Shown: piece by piece, positions 54,598-63,897 of the stretch | Layout of the letters: every line of letters begins with the position of its first letter | Position numbering within the stretch: the stretch's first letter is position 1 | Assembly: GCF_014205685.1 (NCBI RefSeq) | Contig: NZ_JACIIU010000014.1 | Span: 1-64,000 of the forward strand | Origin: Paenochrobactrum gallinarii | Lineage (GTDB): Bacteria; Pseudomonadota; Alphaproteobacteria; Rhizobiales; Rhizobiaceae | Direction: 5' to 3' | Length of the DNA stretch: 64,000 nucleotides | Notes under the pieces: model-generated | The model's database searches: none | What the model was told of the DNA's origin: nothing | Seen by the model: only the letters and a program-made list of their open reading frames with translations | Made by a program: the position numbers and the translations under genes

Positions 54598-55476
54598 TCA
54601 CCAACTGCCCGAAGCGCCGCCGCCGCCCGATGATCCGCCACCACCGGAAAAACCACCACCGCCACTGCCGCCGCCGAAGCCTCCACCAAAACCACCGCTG
54701 CGACCTGAACGGCCGCCACCGGATCCGCCCTGCGAGCGCATATCGAAGGTCATACCCAACCAGACATAACGACCAGGGGCAATTTTCTGCCCGAAAATCG
54801 GCACCAAAACCGCCATGCCGAAACCGCCGAAAAATATACTGATCCAGAAAATCAGGAAGACGACTTCAACCCAGTCAACATTATCTGTTGTGCTTTTCGC
54901 GTTGCGTTTGGCACGCGCTTGCAATTCGGCACCATCTCCGGAAAGAACAGCAATGATGCCTTCAACACCTTTGTCGATACCGCCGGAATAATCGCCATCG
55001 CGGAAGGCCGGCAAGATAATCGTTTGAATAATGACGCTTGAAAGCGCATCGGTCATAATCCCTTCAAGCCCGTAGCCGACTTCAAGCCGCACTTTGCGAT
55101 CATTGGGTGCAACCACCAGCAAAAGGCCGTTATTTTCTTGCTTTTGCCCCAGTGACCAAGCCCTAAACAACTGATTTGAATAGGTTTCGATATCGGCGCC
55201 TTTGAGGCTTGGAACCGTGACCACCACTACCTGATCGGATGATGTCTTTTCAAAATCAGCAAGTTTTGCAACAAGCCGGGCGCGCGTTTGCGGGTCAATC
55301 ACATTAGCCGCATCGACCACGCGTCCTGTGAGCATAAGTTCAGGTGAAGAACTTGCCTGTGCCCATGCAGCCGTTGCGTTTACACAAAACGCGCTCCAGA
55401 CAAGCAGCAGCAACAGGCCAGATAAACTGGCCAGTTGGCTTAGCCGTTGACGAAATATGGTGCATGAAGCAGTCAT
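54598..55476 (-). CDS. TPM-domain (YgcG-like) protein with Gly-rich C-terminus
   Basis: Secreted/membrane-anchored TPM protein: signal peptide (LLLLVWSAFCVNATAAWAQ), TPM domain (LTGRVVDAANVIDPQTRARLVAKLADFEKTSSDQVVVVTVPSLKG ... VRLEVGYGLEGIMTDALSS), a membrane helix near 215-235 (VVFLIFWISIFFGGFGMAVLV), and a long Gly/Ser-rich tail ending GGASGSW. 292 aa. It lies 36 bases after lemA and 13 before the second TPM gene. Confidence 0.9.
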   Translation of the reverse strand: MTASCTIFRQRLSQLASLSGLLLLLVWSAFCVNATAAWAQASSSPELMLTGRVVDAANVIDPQTRARLVAKLADFEKTSSDQVVVVTVPSLKGADIETYSNQLFRAWSLGQKQENNGLLLVVAPNDRKVRLEVGYGLEGIMTDALSSVIIQTIILPAFRDGDYSGGIDKGVEGIIAVLSGDGAELQARAKRNAKSTTDNVDWVEVVFLIFWISIFFGGFGMAVLVPIFGQKIAPGRYVWLGMTFDMRSQGGSGGGRSGRSGGFGGGFGGGSGGGGFSGGGGSSGGGGASGSW

Positions 55477-55512
55477 TCAACGATCACCCGTCATTCACGC
55501 AGTCACCAAAAA

Positions 55513-56133
55513 TCAGAAATTGACCTTTGGTGCCTGCTGGCTGGCAGCATCAATGCTGAAAGTCGGCATTGGTTCACTATCGCGGAACCAGAACATCTTC
55601 CACAGCATGGTCGGCATGGTTTTTAAGCCAGTATTATAAACGCGAACCGCTTCAATATAATCACGGCGTGCAACAGCAATCCGGTTTTCTGTGCCTTCCA
55701 GCTGTGACTGCAAAGCCAGGAAATTCTGATTGGCTTTCAGATCAGGATATCTTTCAACCACAACCATCAAGCGCGACAATGCACTGCTCAAATTGGCCTG
55801 ATTGTCCTGAAACTGTTTAAACATTTCAGGATTATTGAGCATTTCAGGGCTCAATTGCACAGTTGTTGCTTTCGAGCGGGCTTCAATCACTGCGGTCAGT
55901 GTTTCCTGCTCATGCGCCGCATAGCCCTTGACGGTTTCCACCAGATTCGGGATCAGGTCGGTACGGCGTTGATACTGGTTCAGCACCTCGCTCCACGCGG
56001 CCTTGGCCTTTTCTTCATTGGTTGGAATCGTGTTGAAACCGCAAGCGGACAATAAGGGCATTAAAATCGCAAGGCCGAGAAACAAAGCCAAACGGGAAAA
56101 TCGGGAACGGGACGCAGTCATCGCAGTGGACAT
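55513..56133 (-). CDS. lemA: LemA family lipoprotein
   Basis: 206 aa with a lipoprotein signal (LALFLGLAILMPLLSACGF, lipid Cys about 31) and the LemA helical core: AWSEVLNQYQRRTDLIPNLVETVKGYAAHEQETLTAVIEARSKA and YPDLKANQNFLALQSQLEGTENRIAVARRDYIEAVRVYN. LemA proteins usually pair with TPM proteins, as here. Function not established. First gene of the three-gene minus-strand operon. Confidence 0.95.
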   Translation of the reverse strand: MSTAMTASRSRFSRLALFLGLAILMPLLSACGFNTIPTNEEKAKAAWSEVLNQYQRRTDLIPNLVETVKGYAAHEQETLTAVIEARSKATTVQLSPEMLNNPEMFKQFQDNQANLSSALSRLMVVVERYPDLKANQNFLALQSQLEGTENRIAVARRDYIEAVRVYNTGLKTMPTMLWKMFWFRDSEPMPTFSIDAASQQAPKVNF

Positions 56134-56238
56134 CTATATCTCCTGATAAAGCGCTTGTTTTATCAACCAATAACAAAATTAATCCGGTTCAGTATTCAAG
56201 CTATAGGACATTGAGTTTAAACTGAAAAGCGCAAAAGA

Positions 56239-56263
56239 AAAGCGGCAGATAATCTGCCGCTTT
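56239..56263 (-). terminator. Terminator downstream of rpsP
   Basis: AAAGCGGCAGA / TCTGCCGCTTT with a TAA loop. On the minus strand it is followed by TCTTTTG. It ends the ffh-chorismate mutase-rpsP transcript about 80 bases after rpsP, before lemA. Confidence 0.85.
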
Positions 56264-56341
56264 CATATTCTTCATGCAAATCTGTATAAAAGATCAGGCT
56301 TTATGCAAAATATCGCTCTGAGCCACGATCCTTGTTACAAA

Positions 56342-56746
56342 TTATTCGCTTGCAGCTTCTTCAGCTGGTGCGGCTGCTGCTGCAGCTGCTTCAGCGGCCT
56401 TTGCAGCAGCTTCTTCTTCAGCCTGCTTAGCCATTGCCAAACGTTCCTGAGCTTTTTTGCCTGGAAGACCCTTGGTTGGGTTGTTGCGGGTATCACGCTT
56501 GGAAACACCAGCCTGATCCAAGAAGCGCAGTACGCGGTCGGTTGCCTGTGCACCGTGACCGAGCCAATGAGCAGCGCGTTCGCCGTCAACTTTAACGCGT
56601 TCAGCGTCTTTAGCAAGCATCGGGTTCCATGAACCGATGATTTCGAGGAAACGACCGTCGCGCGGGCTGCGTGCATCTGCAACTACGATGTGGTAGTAAG
56701 GACGCTTTTTAGAACCGGCACGTGCCAAACGAATTTTAAGGGACAT
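56342..56746 (-). CDS. rpsP: 30S ribosomal protein S16
   Basis: Small-subunit protein. The core ([40 protein letters not shown]) is highly conserved. The protein is 134 aa with an Ala/Glu-rich, helix-forming C-terminal extension (residues about 90-134) that is common in alphaproteobacteria. GGAAAAA precedes the ATG. In most relatives rimM, trmD and rplS follow; here a terminator and lemA follow instead. Confidence 0.98.
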   Translation of the reverse strand: MSLKIRLARAGSKKRPYYHIVVADARSPRDGRFLEIIGSWNPMLAKDAERVKVDGERAAHWLGHGAQATDRVLRFLDQAGVSKRDTRNNPTKGLPGKKAQERLAMAKQAEEEAAAKAAEAAAAAAAPAEEAASE

Positions 56747-56821
56747 AGTTTTTTTTCCTTAGAGTAAATAAGAGATCTGACCGTCAGGACAGAACAATGT
56801 TATGCTACGGTTAGCAGCAGT

Positions 56822-57133
56822 TTAGTTTTCACCGTGGTTAGCGGCGGTATGTTCATGATGCCGAATAACTTCTTTCACGATGAAGTTGAGAAATTTTTCA
56901 GCAAAATCGGGATCAAGGTTTGAATCTTGTGCAAGCGCACGAAGACGCGCCACCTGACGCTTTTCACGTTCAGGGTCGGCAGCGGCCAGCCCCTGTTCAG
57001 CTTTCAAAATGCCGACGGCTTTGGTGCAGCGAAAACGCTCGGCCAGCATATGAATAAGGGCTGCATCAATATTATCGATTGAGCCACGCAGTGCGAGTAA
57101 CTCAGCAGGAGTTGTATTTGCTTCGCTCATCAT
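56822..57133 (-). CDS. Chorismate mutase, AroQ type
   Basis: Converts chorismate to prephenate. All-helical AroQ fold: ELLALRGSIDNIDAALIHMLAERFRCTKAVGILKAEQGL with the active-site Arg and Lys residues, then DPEREKRQVARLRALA and FLNFIVKEVIRHHEH. About 103 aa. Start codons crowd at the end of ffh: GTG 57139, ATG 57133, ATG 57130; the exact start is uncertain. Its place between ffh and rpsP is conserved in Hyphomicrobiales. Confidence 0.92.
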   Translation of the reverse strand: MMSEANTTPAELLALRGSIDNIDAALIHMLAERFRCTKAVGILKAEQGLAAADPEREKRQVARLRALAQDSNLDPDFAEKFLNFIVKEVIRHHEHTAANHGEN

Positions 57134-57135
57134 AC

Positions 57136-58716
57136 TCACTTCTTCTTTGGTAAGCCCGGAAGGCCGCCACCAAGACCAGGCAATTTAGGGCCGCCAAGCC
57201 CTGGTAAACCACCACCAAGACCCGGAAGACCACCCTTGGTCAGGCCTGCAGCTTCTGCTTGTTTTTGAAGCGCTTCGAGCTGCTTCGGATCCATTTTCGA
57301 CAGATCAGGCAAACCACCCATTCCACCCCCGAGGCCGCCCATACCGCCACCGAGACCACCAAGCCCCATTTTACCGGCAAGGCCGCCCATCATCTGTTTC
57401 ATCAGGCCGCCTTTGCCGCCCTTACCCATGGCTTTCATCATATCAGCCATTTGACGATGCATTTTCAAAAGCTTGTTGATGTCGGCAGCATTGGTGCCGG
57501 AACCTTTGGCAATACGCTGCTTGCGGCTATGTTTCAGCAAATCAGGGTTTGCGCGCTCAGCTTTGGTCATTGAGCTGATGATTGCCAACTGGCGATCAAA
57601 AAGCTTGTCATCCAGACCGGCAGCAGCCATCTGATCTTTTGCCTTGCCCATGCCCGGCATCATACCCATGATACCGCCCATTCCGCCGAGTTTTTTCATC
57701 TGACCAAGCTGATCGGCAAGATCATTAAGATCAAATTTGCCGGACTGCATTTTCTTCGCCATTGCCGCCGCTTTTTCAGCATCAATGGTTTCGGAAGCTT
57801 TTTCAACGAGGCTGACAATATCGCCCATACCAAGAATACGGTCGGCAATACGCTTTGGATGGAACTCTTCCAGAGCATCCATCTTTTCGCCGGTTGCAAT
57901 CGCTTTGATCGGCTTGCCGGTAATGGCGCGCATCGAAAGAGCAGCACCACCACGACCATCACCATCCATACGGGTGAGCACGATACCGGTAATACCAACG
58001 CGCTCATCAAAATTGCGCGCCAGATTAACGGCATCCTGACCGGTAAGACTATCAGCAACCAGCAAAATTTCATGTGGGTTGGAAGCGGCACGAATTTCGG
58101 CCATTTCCACCATCAGCGGCTCGTCAATATGGGTACGACCCGCCGTATCGAGGATCACGACATCATGACCGCCAAGCTTTGCAGCCTGTACGGCACGCGC
58201 AGCAATATCAACCGGCGACTGACCGGCAATAATCGGCAAAGTGTCAACGCTAACCTGCTCACCAAGCTGGCGCAGCTGCTCTTGCGCTGCAGGACGACGT
58301 GTATCAAGCGACGCCATCAGCACTTTTTTGCGCTGGCGGTCACTCAAACGCTTGGCAAGTTTACCGGTCGTGGTGGTTTTACCAGACCCTTGCAAACCGA
58401 CCATCATAATGACAACCGGTGCCGGCGCATTCAGATCAATTGAGACACCTTCGGTGCCGAGCATTTCAACCAATTCGTCATGAACGATCTTGACGACCAT
58501 CTGACCCGGTTTAATGCTTTTGAGAATTTCTGCGCCGACAGCTTTTTCACGAACTTTATCGGTAAAAGAACGAACAACTTCCAGCGACACGTCAGCTTCA
58601 ATCAGCGCACGCCGCACTTCACGCAGGGCTGCCGATACGTCGCCTTCAGAAAGAGCGCCGCGTCCGGTCAGACCGTTGAGAATAGAGCCTAAGCGCTCCT
58701 GAAGTGATTCAAACAT
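57136..58716 (-). CDS. ffh: Signal recognition particle protein Ffh
   Basis: GTPase that binds signal sequences and 4.5S RNA and targets proteins to the inner membrane. N domain, then G motifs GLQGSGKTTTTGKLAKRL, DTRRPAAQEQL, DTAGRTHID and TRMDGDGRGG, then the Met-rich M domain (GGMGGIMGMMPGMGKAKDQM; KMHRQMADMMKAMGKGGKGGLMKQMM). A Gly/Leu/Pro repeat tail extends to residue 526. The 4.5S RNA gene was not found nearby. Confidence 0.98.
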   Translation of the reverse strand: MFESLQERLGSILNGLTGRGALSEGDVSAALREVRRALIEADVSLEVVRSFTDKVREKAVGAEILKSIKPGQMVVKIVHDELVEMLGTEGVSIDLNAPAPVVIMMVGLQGSGKTTTTGKLAKRLSDRQRKKVLMASLDTRRPAAQEQLRQLGEQVSVDTLPIIAGQSPVDIAARAVQAAKLGGHDVVILDTAGRTHIDEPLMVEMAEIRAASNPHEILLVADSLTGQDAVNLARNFDERVGITGIVLTRMDGDGRGGAALSMRAITGKPIKAIATGEKMDALEEFHPKRIADRILGMGDIVSLVEKASETIDAEKAAAMAKKMQSGKFDLNDLADQLGQMKKLGGMGGIMGMMPGMGKAKDQMAAAGLDDKLFDRQLAIISSMTKAERANPDLLKHSRKQRIAKGSGTNAADINKLLKMHRQMADMMKAMGKGGKGGLMKQMMGGLAGKMGLGGLGGGMGGLGGGMGGLPDLSKMDPKQLEALQKQAEAAGLTKGGLPGLGGGLPGLGGPKLPGLGGGLPGLPKKK

Positions 58717-59197
58717 TCTTTTTCCTTACAGTTCCGGCAAGCATTACGATAAACACCCGCAGAATGGTTGTTATGCGCCCGAAAGACAAATGAAAAAGCA
58801 GCCAAAGCGAAACGACACCCGAGGGCGCATCGCGCTGTCGGATGTGTACCTCCGGGATCGTTTTATACCATTGCGGGTCCCGGTCGGCGGCTCAAACAAA
58901 TAATCATGTTTGCAGAACAGCCCTGCTTAAAGCGTAAAAATGGCATTGAGTCAAGAATTCCTTAAAAATCCGCTCTTAAACATATATGCAACAGTTAAGC
59001 CGAATTCGGCTCTTCACTTGTTGAATAGCAGGTCAAACCGCCCAAAAATGCCATGATGCAGCTATAACTGCCTTATTTTTAGGATTAAGACCCCCGAAAC
59101 AAAACTATTAGCTGAAATTGATGATGCATTGATCACGATATTTGTTCATGTGATATCAATTTCAACATTAACTCGAATCATTATTCAGGAGATTCTA
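58717..59197. other. Gene-poor region between ffh and the lytic transglycosylase
   Basis: No established gene. It holds a perfect 14-bp palindrome AGCCGAATTCGGCT (58998-59011). There is also a possible 37-codon frame on the plus strand (58790-58903, starting MKKQPKRNDTRGRI, rich in Arg/Lys) without a convincing ribosome site; I do not call it a gene. An inverted repeat around TGATCAC...GTGATATCA (about 59128-59157) lies just upstream of the transglycosylase gene. The conserved SRP RNA loop was looked for and not seen. Confidence 0.5.
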
Positions 59198-60025
59198 ATG
59201 GCATTGTCTGCCACAGGTAAATTCTCAGTTGCTGCGGCTGCCCTTTTGGCAGCAAGTGTCATTGGAACAGGTGCTGCCAATGCAGCCCAATGCGGCAATA
59301 ATGGTGCCGGTTATAATGCATGGCTCAAGCAGACCCTGGCTGAAGCTCCGTCCCGCGGTATTGGTAAAGCCGGCATCAATGCATTGGCCAATACCAAATA
59401 TGCAACGGCAACTATCAATGCAGACCGTAATCAGAAAAGCTTCAAGCTTTCCCTGAAGGAGTTCATGCAGAAGCGTGGTTCGGACGCCATCATCAAGCGC
59501 GGTAAAGCACACAAACAGGCAAATGCTGCGCTGTTTGCCAATATTGAAAAGCGCTACGGCGTACCTGCCGGCCCGCTTCTGGCGATCTGGGGCATGGAAA
59601 CCGGCTTCGGCAACTATCTTGGCAAGCAGCACACGCTCTCGGCTGTTGCAACTTTGGCTTATGACTGCCGTCGTTCGGCATTCTTTACCGAACAGCTTTA
59701 TGCAGCCCTCAAACTGATTGACAATAAAGACCTCAATCCCAATGCAATCGGCGCTATGCATGGCGAAATCGGCCAGACCCAGTTCCTGCCATTGAACGTG
59801 CTGAAATACGGTGTTGATGGTGATGGCAGCGGCCATATCGACATGATCAATTCCAAAGCAGATGCTCTGGCCTCGACTGCAAACTTCCTTGTCGGCCACG
59901 GCTGGAAACGCGGTGCCGGCTACCAGCAGGGTGAGCCAAATTATGGCGCTATTAAAGGCTGGAATGCTGCAACTGTTTACCAGCAATCCATTGCCATTAT
60001 GGGCAAGGCTATTGACGGCAAATAA
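59198..60025 (+). CDS. Lytic murein transglycosylase (MltB/SLT_2 family)
   Basis: Cleaves peptidoglycan glycan strands with formation of 1,6-anhydro ends. Signal peptide MALSATGKFSVAAAALLAASVIGTGAANAAQ, then the MltB-type domain. The catalytic Glu is Glu134 in IWGMETGFGNYLGKQ, and GEIGQTQFLPLNVLKYGVDGDGSGHIDMINS is a family motif. 275 aa. The ATG at 59198 follows AGGAG; an open frame 69 bases upstream adds an unrelated leader. A terminator follows. Confidence 0.93.
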   Translation: MALSATGKFSVAAAALLAASVIGTGAANAAQCGNNGAGYNAWLKQTLAEAPSRGIGKAGINALANTKYATATINADRNQKSFKLSLKEFMQKRGSDAIIKRGKAHKQANAALFANIEKRYGVPAGPLLAIWGMETGFGNYLGKQHTLSAVATLAYDCRRSAFFTEQLYAALKLIDNKDLNPNAIGAMHGEIGQTQFLPLNVLKYGVDGDGSGHIDMINSKADALASTANFLVGHGWKRGAGYQQGEPNYGAIKGWNAATVYQQSIAIMGKAIDGK

Positions 60026-60045
60026 TCGTCACGCGATATAAAAAC

Positions 60046-60082
60046 AAAAATCCCGCCGGAAGATCATTCCGGCGGGATTTTT
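60046..60082. terminator. Bidirectional terminator between the transglycosylase and carbonic anhydrase genes
   Basis: AAAAATCCCGCCGGA (60046-60060), 7-base loop, TCCGGCGGGATTTTT (60068-60082). It serves both convergent genes. Confidence 0.95.
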
Positions 60083-60097
60083 GTTGAATTTTTATTT

Positions 60098-60796
60098 TTA
60101 AGAAGCTGACTGTCCGGCAGCCGGTGCCGGAATTACAAACGGATCATCAATATCCGGACGTTTGAAATCGCCGGTTTCTTTATCCATCACCCACAATTCG
60201 CCGGTTGAAATATCAAACCATGCGCCATGCAGACTGATACGACCCTTTTTTTCCAGAATATCAACGCACGGGAAAGTACGCAGATTCTGGATTGAATAAC
60301 GGATCGAGATACGTTCCAGAGCCGTGTGACGTTCACTGTCGGTCATCAGCGTATTGGCGATAACATTTTCCGCAGCCGGTGCCAGAATGCTCATCCATTT
60401 GCCGATAAAATCACCCGGCGACAATGGTGCGTGATCCGGCGACAATGCCGCTTTAATACCACCACAACGACCATGCCCAAGCACAACGATATGTTTGACC
60501 TTGAGGCTTTGGACTGCAAATTCAAGCGCCGCTGAGGCTGCATGATATTCACCATCCGGCGTATAAGGCGGCATCAGGTTTGCGACATTGCGCAAAACAA
60601 AAATTTCACCCGGAGCGGTATCAAAAATAATTTCTGGTGCCGCGCGCGAGTCGCAACACGCAATAACAAGGGTCTGAGGTGTCTGACCAATGTCAGCAAG
60701 CTCACGATAACGGGCTGTTTCATGAGCAAAATGATTGTTCATGAAATTACGATAGCCATTGAGGAGTGTGTCTGGAAGATCTGCCATCCCTCTCAA
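60098..60796 (-). CDS. Beta-class carbonic anhydrase
   Basis: Interconverts CO2 and bicarbonate in the cytoplasm. Zinc site motifs are ACCDSRAAPE (Cys and the Asp-Arg dyad) and VLGHGRCGGI (His and Cys). 232 aa, normal for the class. Start is uncertain: TTG at 60796 has AGGGA upstream, while the ATG at 60787 has GAGAGGG placed too close. Convergent with the transglycosylase gene. Confidence 0.95.
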   Translation of the reverse strand: MRGMADLPDTLLNGYRNFMNNHFAHETARYRELADIGQTPQTLVIACCDSRAAPEIIFDTAPGEIFVLRNVANLMPPYTPDGEYHAASAALEFAVQSLKVKHIVVLGHGRCGGIKAALSPDHAPLSPGDFIGKWMSILAPAAENVIANTLMTDSERHTALERISIRYSIQNLRTFPCVDILEKKGRISLHGAWFDISTGELWVMDKETGDFKRPDIDDPFVIPAPAAGQSAS

Positions 60797-60869
60797 ATAT
60801 CCCTATCGATATTTAAGATCAATAAAATAACACAAGTATCGTTATTTTTTTGGGAACCAGAAATCACAC

Positions 60870-61754
60870 CTACGCACGCAAGTTTTTGCCCGGATGCATC
60901 AGCTGGCGCATTTGCACCATTGCCATAGGTGAAGAAAGACTGGCGGCATCCGCTTCCAGCATCAGCTCGTCAGCGCCACGCTTGGCTGCGCGCACCATAA
61001 TTTCAAACACCGATGCGGTTGTGGTTTGAAGCGCTTTTTCATCCGTCATCCCGTCCAGAATACGGGCGAGGAAAAGTGCCGCTGTCAGATCACCCATACC
61101 ATTGGTCGGGCCTTCCACATGGCGATGTTCAGCCATATAAGCATGGCCATCTGTCACTAAAAGATTGCCGGTCGAGCCATTCAGCATGCCAAATGAGGAC
61201 GTTACCAGCATGCGTGAAGGGCCTAAATCCAGTGCTGCTTCCATCAGTTTTTCGTTGTTTTCAGGCGAAACACCGCTCAACCATGCAAGCTCGAAACGGT
61301 TCGGCGTGGCGATATCGGCAAGCGGCAATAATTCATCACGGATCGCTGCTGCGGTTGCCTCCGGCACATAAAGACCTTCCCGGTCACCAATCACCGGATC
61401 ACATAGATAAAGTGTCTGCGGATTACGTGCTTTAATCGCTTTGATCAGTTTGGCAGCCGCTTTTGCCTGTTCTGCATTGCCTAAATAGCCGGTTAAAACC
61501 GCACCTACTTCACCAAGCCAGGGTGCGCGTTCCATATCTTCCATCAATTGCTTGAACTGCTGCACTTCCGGCACGATGCGGCCCGCAGGGCCATGACCAG
61601 TATGCCACGGCAAAATAACCGTCGGTACAGCCCAGACCGGATGCCCCAGTGTTTCAAGGGCAAAAACCGCGGCGCGGTTGCCGACAGAACCACGCACGAC
61701 ATGGCTTGAGATTACAATAACGGCAGTATTATCAGCAGCAGTTGTATTTGGCAT
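60870..61754 (-). CDS. pdxY: Pyridoxal kinase
   Basis: Phosphorylates pyridoxal in the PLP salvage pathway. Ribokinase-like fold with VRGSVGNRAAVFALETLGHPVWAVPTVILPWHTGHGP, VLTGYLGNAEQA, LYLCDPVIGDREGLYVPE, and a C-terminal anion hole GPTNGMGDLTAALFLARIL, where the Asp is the catalytic base. GMGD replaces the more usual GTGD. 294 aa. It precedes a small membrane protein gene read the other way round in the same minus-strand group (61768). Confidence 0.93.
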   Translation of the reverse strand: MPNTTAADNTAVIVISSHVVRGSVGNRAAVFALETLGHPVWAVPTVILPWHTGHGPAGRIVPEVQQFKQLMEDMERAPWLGEVGAVLTGYLGNAEQAKAAAKLIKAIKARNPQTLYLCDPVIGDREGLYVPEATAAAIRDELLPLADIATPNRFELAWLSGVSPENNEKLMEAALDLGPSRMLVTSSFGMLNGSTGNLLVTDGHAYMAEHRHVEGPTNGMGDLTAALFLARILDGMTDEKALQTTTASVFEIMVRAAKRGADELMLEADAASLSSPMAMVQMRQLMHPGKNLRA

Positions 61755-61767
61755 TTTATTATCCGGT

Positions 61768-62070
61768 TCAGGCTTGCAACAGATAGAGAACCAGCCATAA
61801 AATCATGGCCAGCATAATGATAAGACCCAATATCCGTCCGGCGCGTGTTGCCCAGACTTCCACCCGATCCTGGCTGTCAAGTTCACTTGCTTTCAAGTGT
61901 TCCCGACCTCGGCTAAAGCTTCGCGCGATGACACCTGTCGCACCAGAGCCGGTTTCTGATTTTATCCGCGCCAGTATGTCTTCCGATTCAGCCTTACGCG
62001 CATCATCATATCTTTTTGATGAAAAAGCATTTTCTTTTTCACCTGAAACATCGTCTTTCTGCTGCATCAT
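61768..62070 (-). CDS. Small membrane protein of unknown function
   Basis: About 100 aa. The N-terminal two thirds are charged (MMQQKDDVSGEKENAFSSKRY, DARKAESEDILARIKSE) and one C-terminal membrane helix is clear (IMLAMILWLVLYLLQA). No family recognised. The frame is open to 62106, but the Met pair at 62070/62067 is closer to a GGA. It is directly upstream of pdxY (13 bases), so the two are probably co-transcribed. Confidence 0.65.
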   Translation of the reverse strand: MMQQKDDVSGEKENAFSSKRYDDARKAESEDILARIKSETGSGATGVIARSFSRGREHLKASELDSQDRVEVWATRAGRILGLIIMLAMILWLVLYLLQA

Positions 62071-62163
62071 ACCATCCGGTTTAATTTTGCGGTGTGATAA
62101 GATCAATCAATATGCAGTGTTATGCCTCTGCTGAATTCCTGCAAGTGAAAAATAATGAAAATA

Positions 62164-62194
62164 AAAAACCCCGCCATAACTGACGGGGCTTTTT
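62164..62194. terminator. Terminator downstream of mmsA
   Basis: AAAAACCCCG and CGGGGCTTTTT form a stem with one bulged base around an 8- to 9-base loop. It lies about 60 bases after the mmsA stop on the minus strand and has A and T flanks on both sides. Confidence 0.75.
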
Positions 62195-62252
62195 GTTTTT
62201 CGCTCACATATCGGCAGCCATAAAAGGCTAAGGACATGCAAAGCTGATATAA

Positions 62253-63749
62253 TTAGTTCATGGTCGGGATAACGAATTCCGCACCATCTTTAACACCTGA
62301 CGGCCAGCGTGAAGTCACGGTTTTGGTTTTGGTGTAGAAGCGGAATGCGTCAGTACCGTGCTGGTTCAAATCGCCGAAGCCTGAACCTTTCCAGCCACCG
62401 AAGGTGTAGTAAGCGATCGGAACAGGAATTGGCACGTTAATACCAACCATGCCAACCTGAACGCGGGAGGCGAAGTCACGGGCTGCATCACCATCACGGG
62501 TGAAGATCGCAACACCGTTACCATATTCGTGATCATTTGGCAGAGCCAAAGCTTCTTCATAAGTTTTCGCACGTACAACAGCGAGAACAGGGCCGAAGAT
62601 TTCTTCTTTATAGATCGACATATCCGGTGTGACGTGGTCGAACAAGCAACCGCCCAGATAGAAGCCTTTTTCATAGCCCTGCATTTTGAAGTCGCGGCCG
62701 TCAACAACGAGCTTCGCACCTTCTTTAACGCCTGCATCTACATAACCGCGAACGCGATCAACAGCTGCCTGTGTTACCAGCGGGCCGTAATCTGCGGTGC
62801 CATCGGTTGACGGGCCAACACGCAGAGCTTCAACGCGTGGGATCAGTTTTTCCATCAGGCGTTCTGCGGTGTCTTCACCAACAGGAACAGCAACGGAGAT
62901 CGCCATGCAACGCTCACCGGCAGAACCGTAACCGGCACCGATCAGAGCATCAACAGTTTGGTCCATATCTGCATCAGGCATGATCAGCATATGGTTTTTC
63001 GCGCCACCGAAGCACTGAACACGCTTGCCGTTTGCGCAACCGCGGGAGTAGATGTAATGGGCAATTGGTGTGGAACCAACAAAGCCGATTGCTTTTACAT
63101 CCGGATCATCGAGAAGCGCATCAACGGATTCTTTGTCACCATTGACGACGTTGAAGATACCGGCAGGAAGACCAGCTTCCATGAACAGCTCTGCCAAACG
63201 CATCGGCACGCCCGGATCGCGTTCTGAAGGTTTCAGGATGAATGCGTTACCGCAAGCAATCGCAGGACCTGCCTTCCACAGCGGGATCATCGCAGGGAAG
63301 TTAAACGGGGTGATACCTGCAACAACGCCCAAAGGCTGACGCATGGAATATGTATCAATGCCTGTACCAGCTGAATCGGTGAATTCACCTTTCATCAGGT
63401 GCGGTGCACCAAGGCAGAACTCGATAACTTCAAGACCGCGCTGGATGTCGCCCTTGGCATCAGGAATGGTTTTGCCGTGTTCACGGGCAAGCAATTCTGC
63501 CAGGCTGTCATATTCAGCTTCAACCAGTTCAAGAAACTTACGCATAACGCGTGCACGGCGCTGCGGGTTGGTAGCTGCCCATGCTGGCTGTGCTGCTTTT
63601 GCATTTTCTACAGCTGCACGTACTTCATCTTTGGTTGCCAGATCAACTGTGCCGCGCACAGTACCGTCGAGCGGCTGGAACACCTCAGTGGTGCGTCCGC
63701 TTTTACCTTCAACGTTCTTACCGTTGATAAAATGGCCGTATTTCAACAT
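62253..63749 (-). CDS. mmsA: CoA-acylating methylmalonate-semialdehyde dehydrogenase
   Basis: Oxidises (methyl)malonate semialdehyde to propionyl- or acetyl-CoA in valine and inositol catabolism. ALDH fold with the catalytic Cys in GSAGERCMAISVAVPVG (about residue 285) and GITPFNFPAMIPLWKAGPAIACGNAFILKPSE. The C-terminus NVPIPVPIAYYTFGGWKGSGFGD is typical of MmsA. 498 aa, full length. The ATG at 63749 follows GGGAGG. Divergent from a LysR-family regulator. Confidence 0.95.
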   Translation of the reverse strand: MLKYGHFINGKNVEGKSGRTTEVFQPLDGTVRGTVDLATKDEVRAAVENAKAAQPAWAATNPQRRARVMRKFLELVEAEYDSLAELLAREHGKTIPDAKGDIQRGLEVIEFCLGAPHLMKGEFTDSAGTGIDTYSMRQPLGVVAGITPFNFPAMIPLWKAGPAIACGNAFILKPSERDPGVPMRLAELFMEAGLPAGIFNVVNGDKESVDALLDDPDVKAIGFVGSTPIAHYIYSRGCANGKRVQCFGGAKNHMLIMPDADMDQTVDALIGAGYGSAGERCMAISVAVPVGEDTAERLMEKLIPRVEALRVGPSTDGTADYGPLVTQAAVDRVRGYVDAGVKEGAKLVVDGRDFKMQGYEKGFYLGGCLFDHVTPDMSIYKEEIFGPVLAVVRAKTYEEALALPNDHEYGNGVAIFTRDGDAARDFASRVQVGMVGINVPIPVPIAYYTFGGWKGSGFGDLNQHGTDAFRFYTKTKTVTSRWPSGVKDGAEFVIPTMN

Positions 63750-63897
63750 CGAAGACCTCCCTGAAAAATCTCAAAACCGGCTATCGTTCACAATGAGTCC
63801 GATAAACCGCATAATCACATCATCGCTCTGCAAAATAACATTTGCAACTACTCAAAAAGAGTATCCGTTGTGCAAAAACTATAGTAATAGTAATTTT

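Noticed and set aside
58717-59128. Possible 4.5S (SRP) RNA gene next to ffh
   Set aside because: The conserved SRP RNA loop (GGAAG tetraloop with flanking AGGTCAGG / AGCAGC) is not present on either strand.
59225-59986. 253-codon open frame on the minus strand opposite the lytic transglycosylase
   Set aside because: Antisense shadow of a gene with clear signal peptide and catalytic motif; no family likeness.
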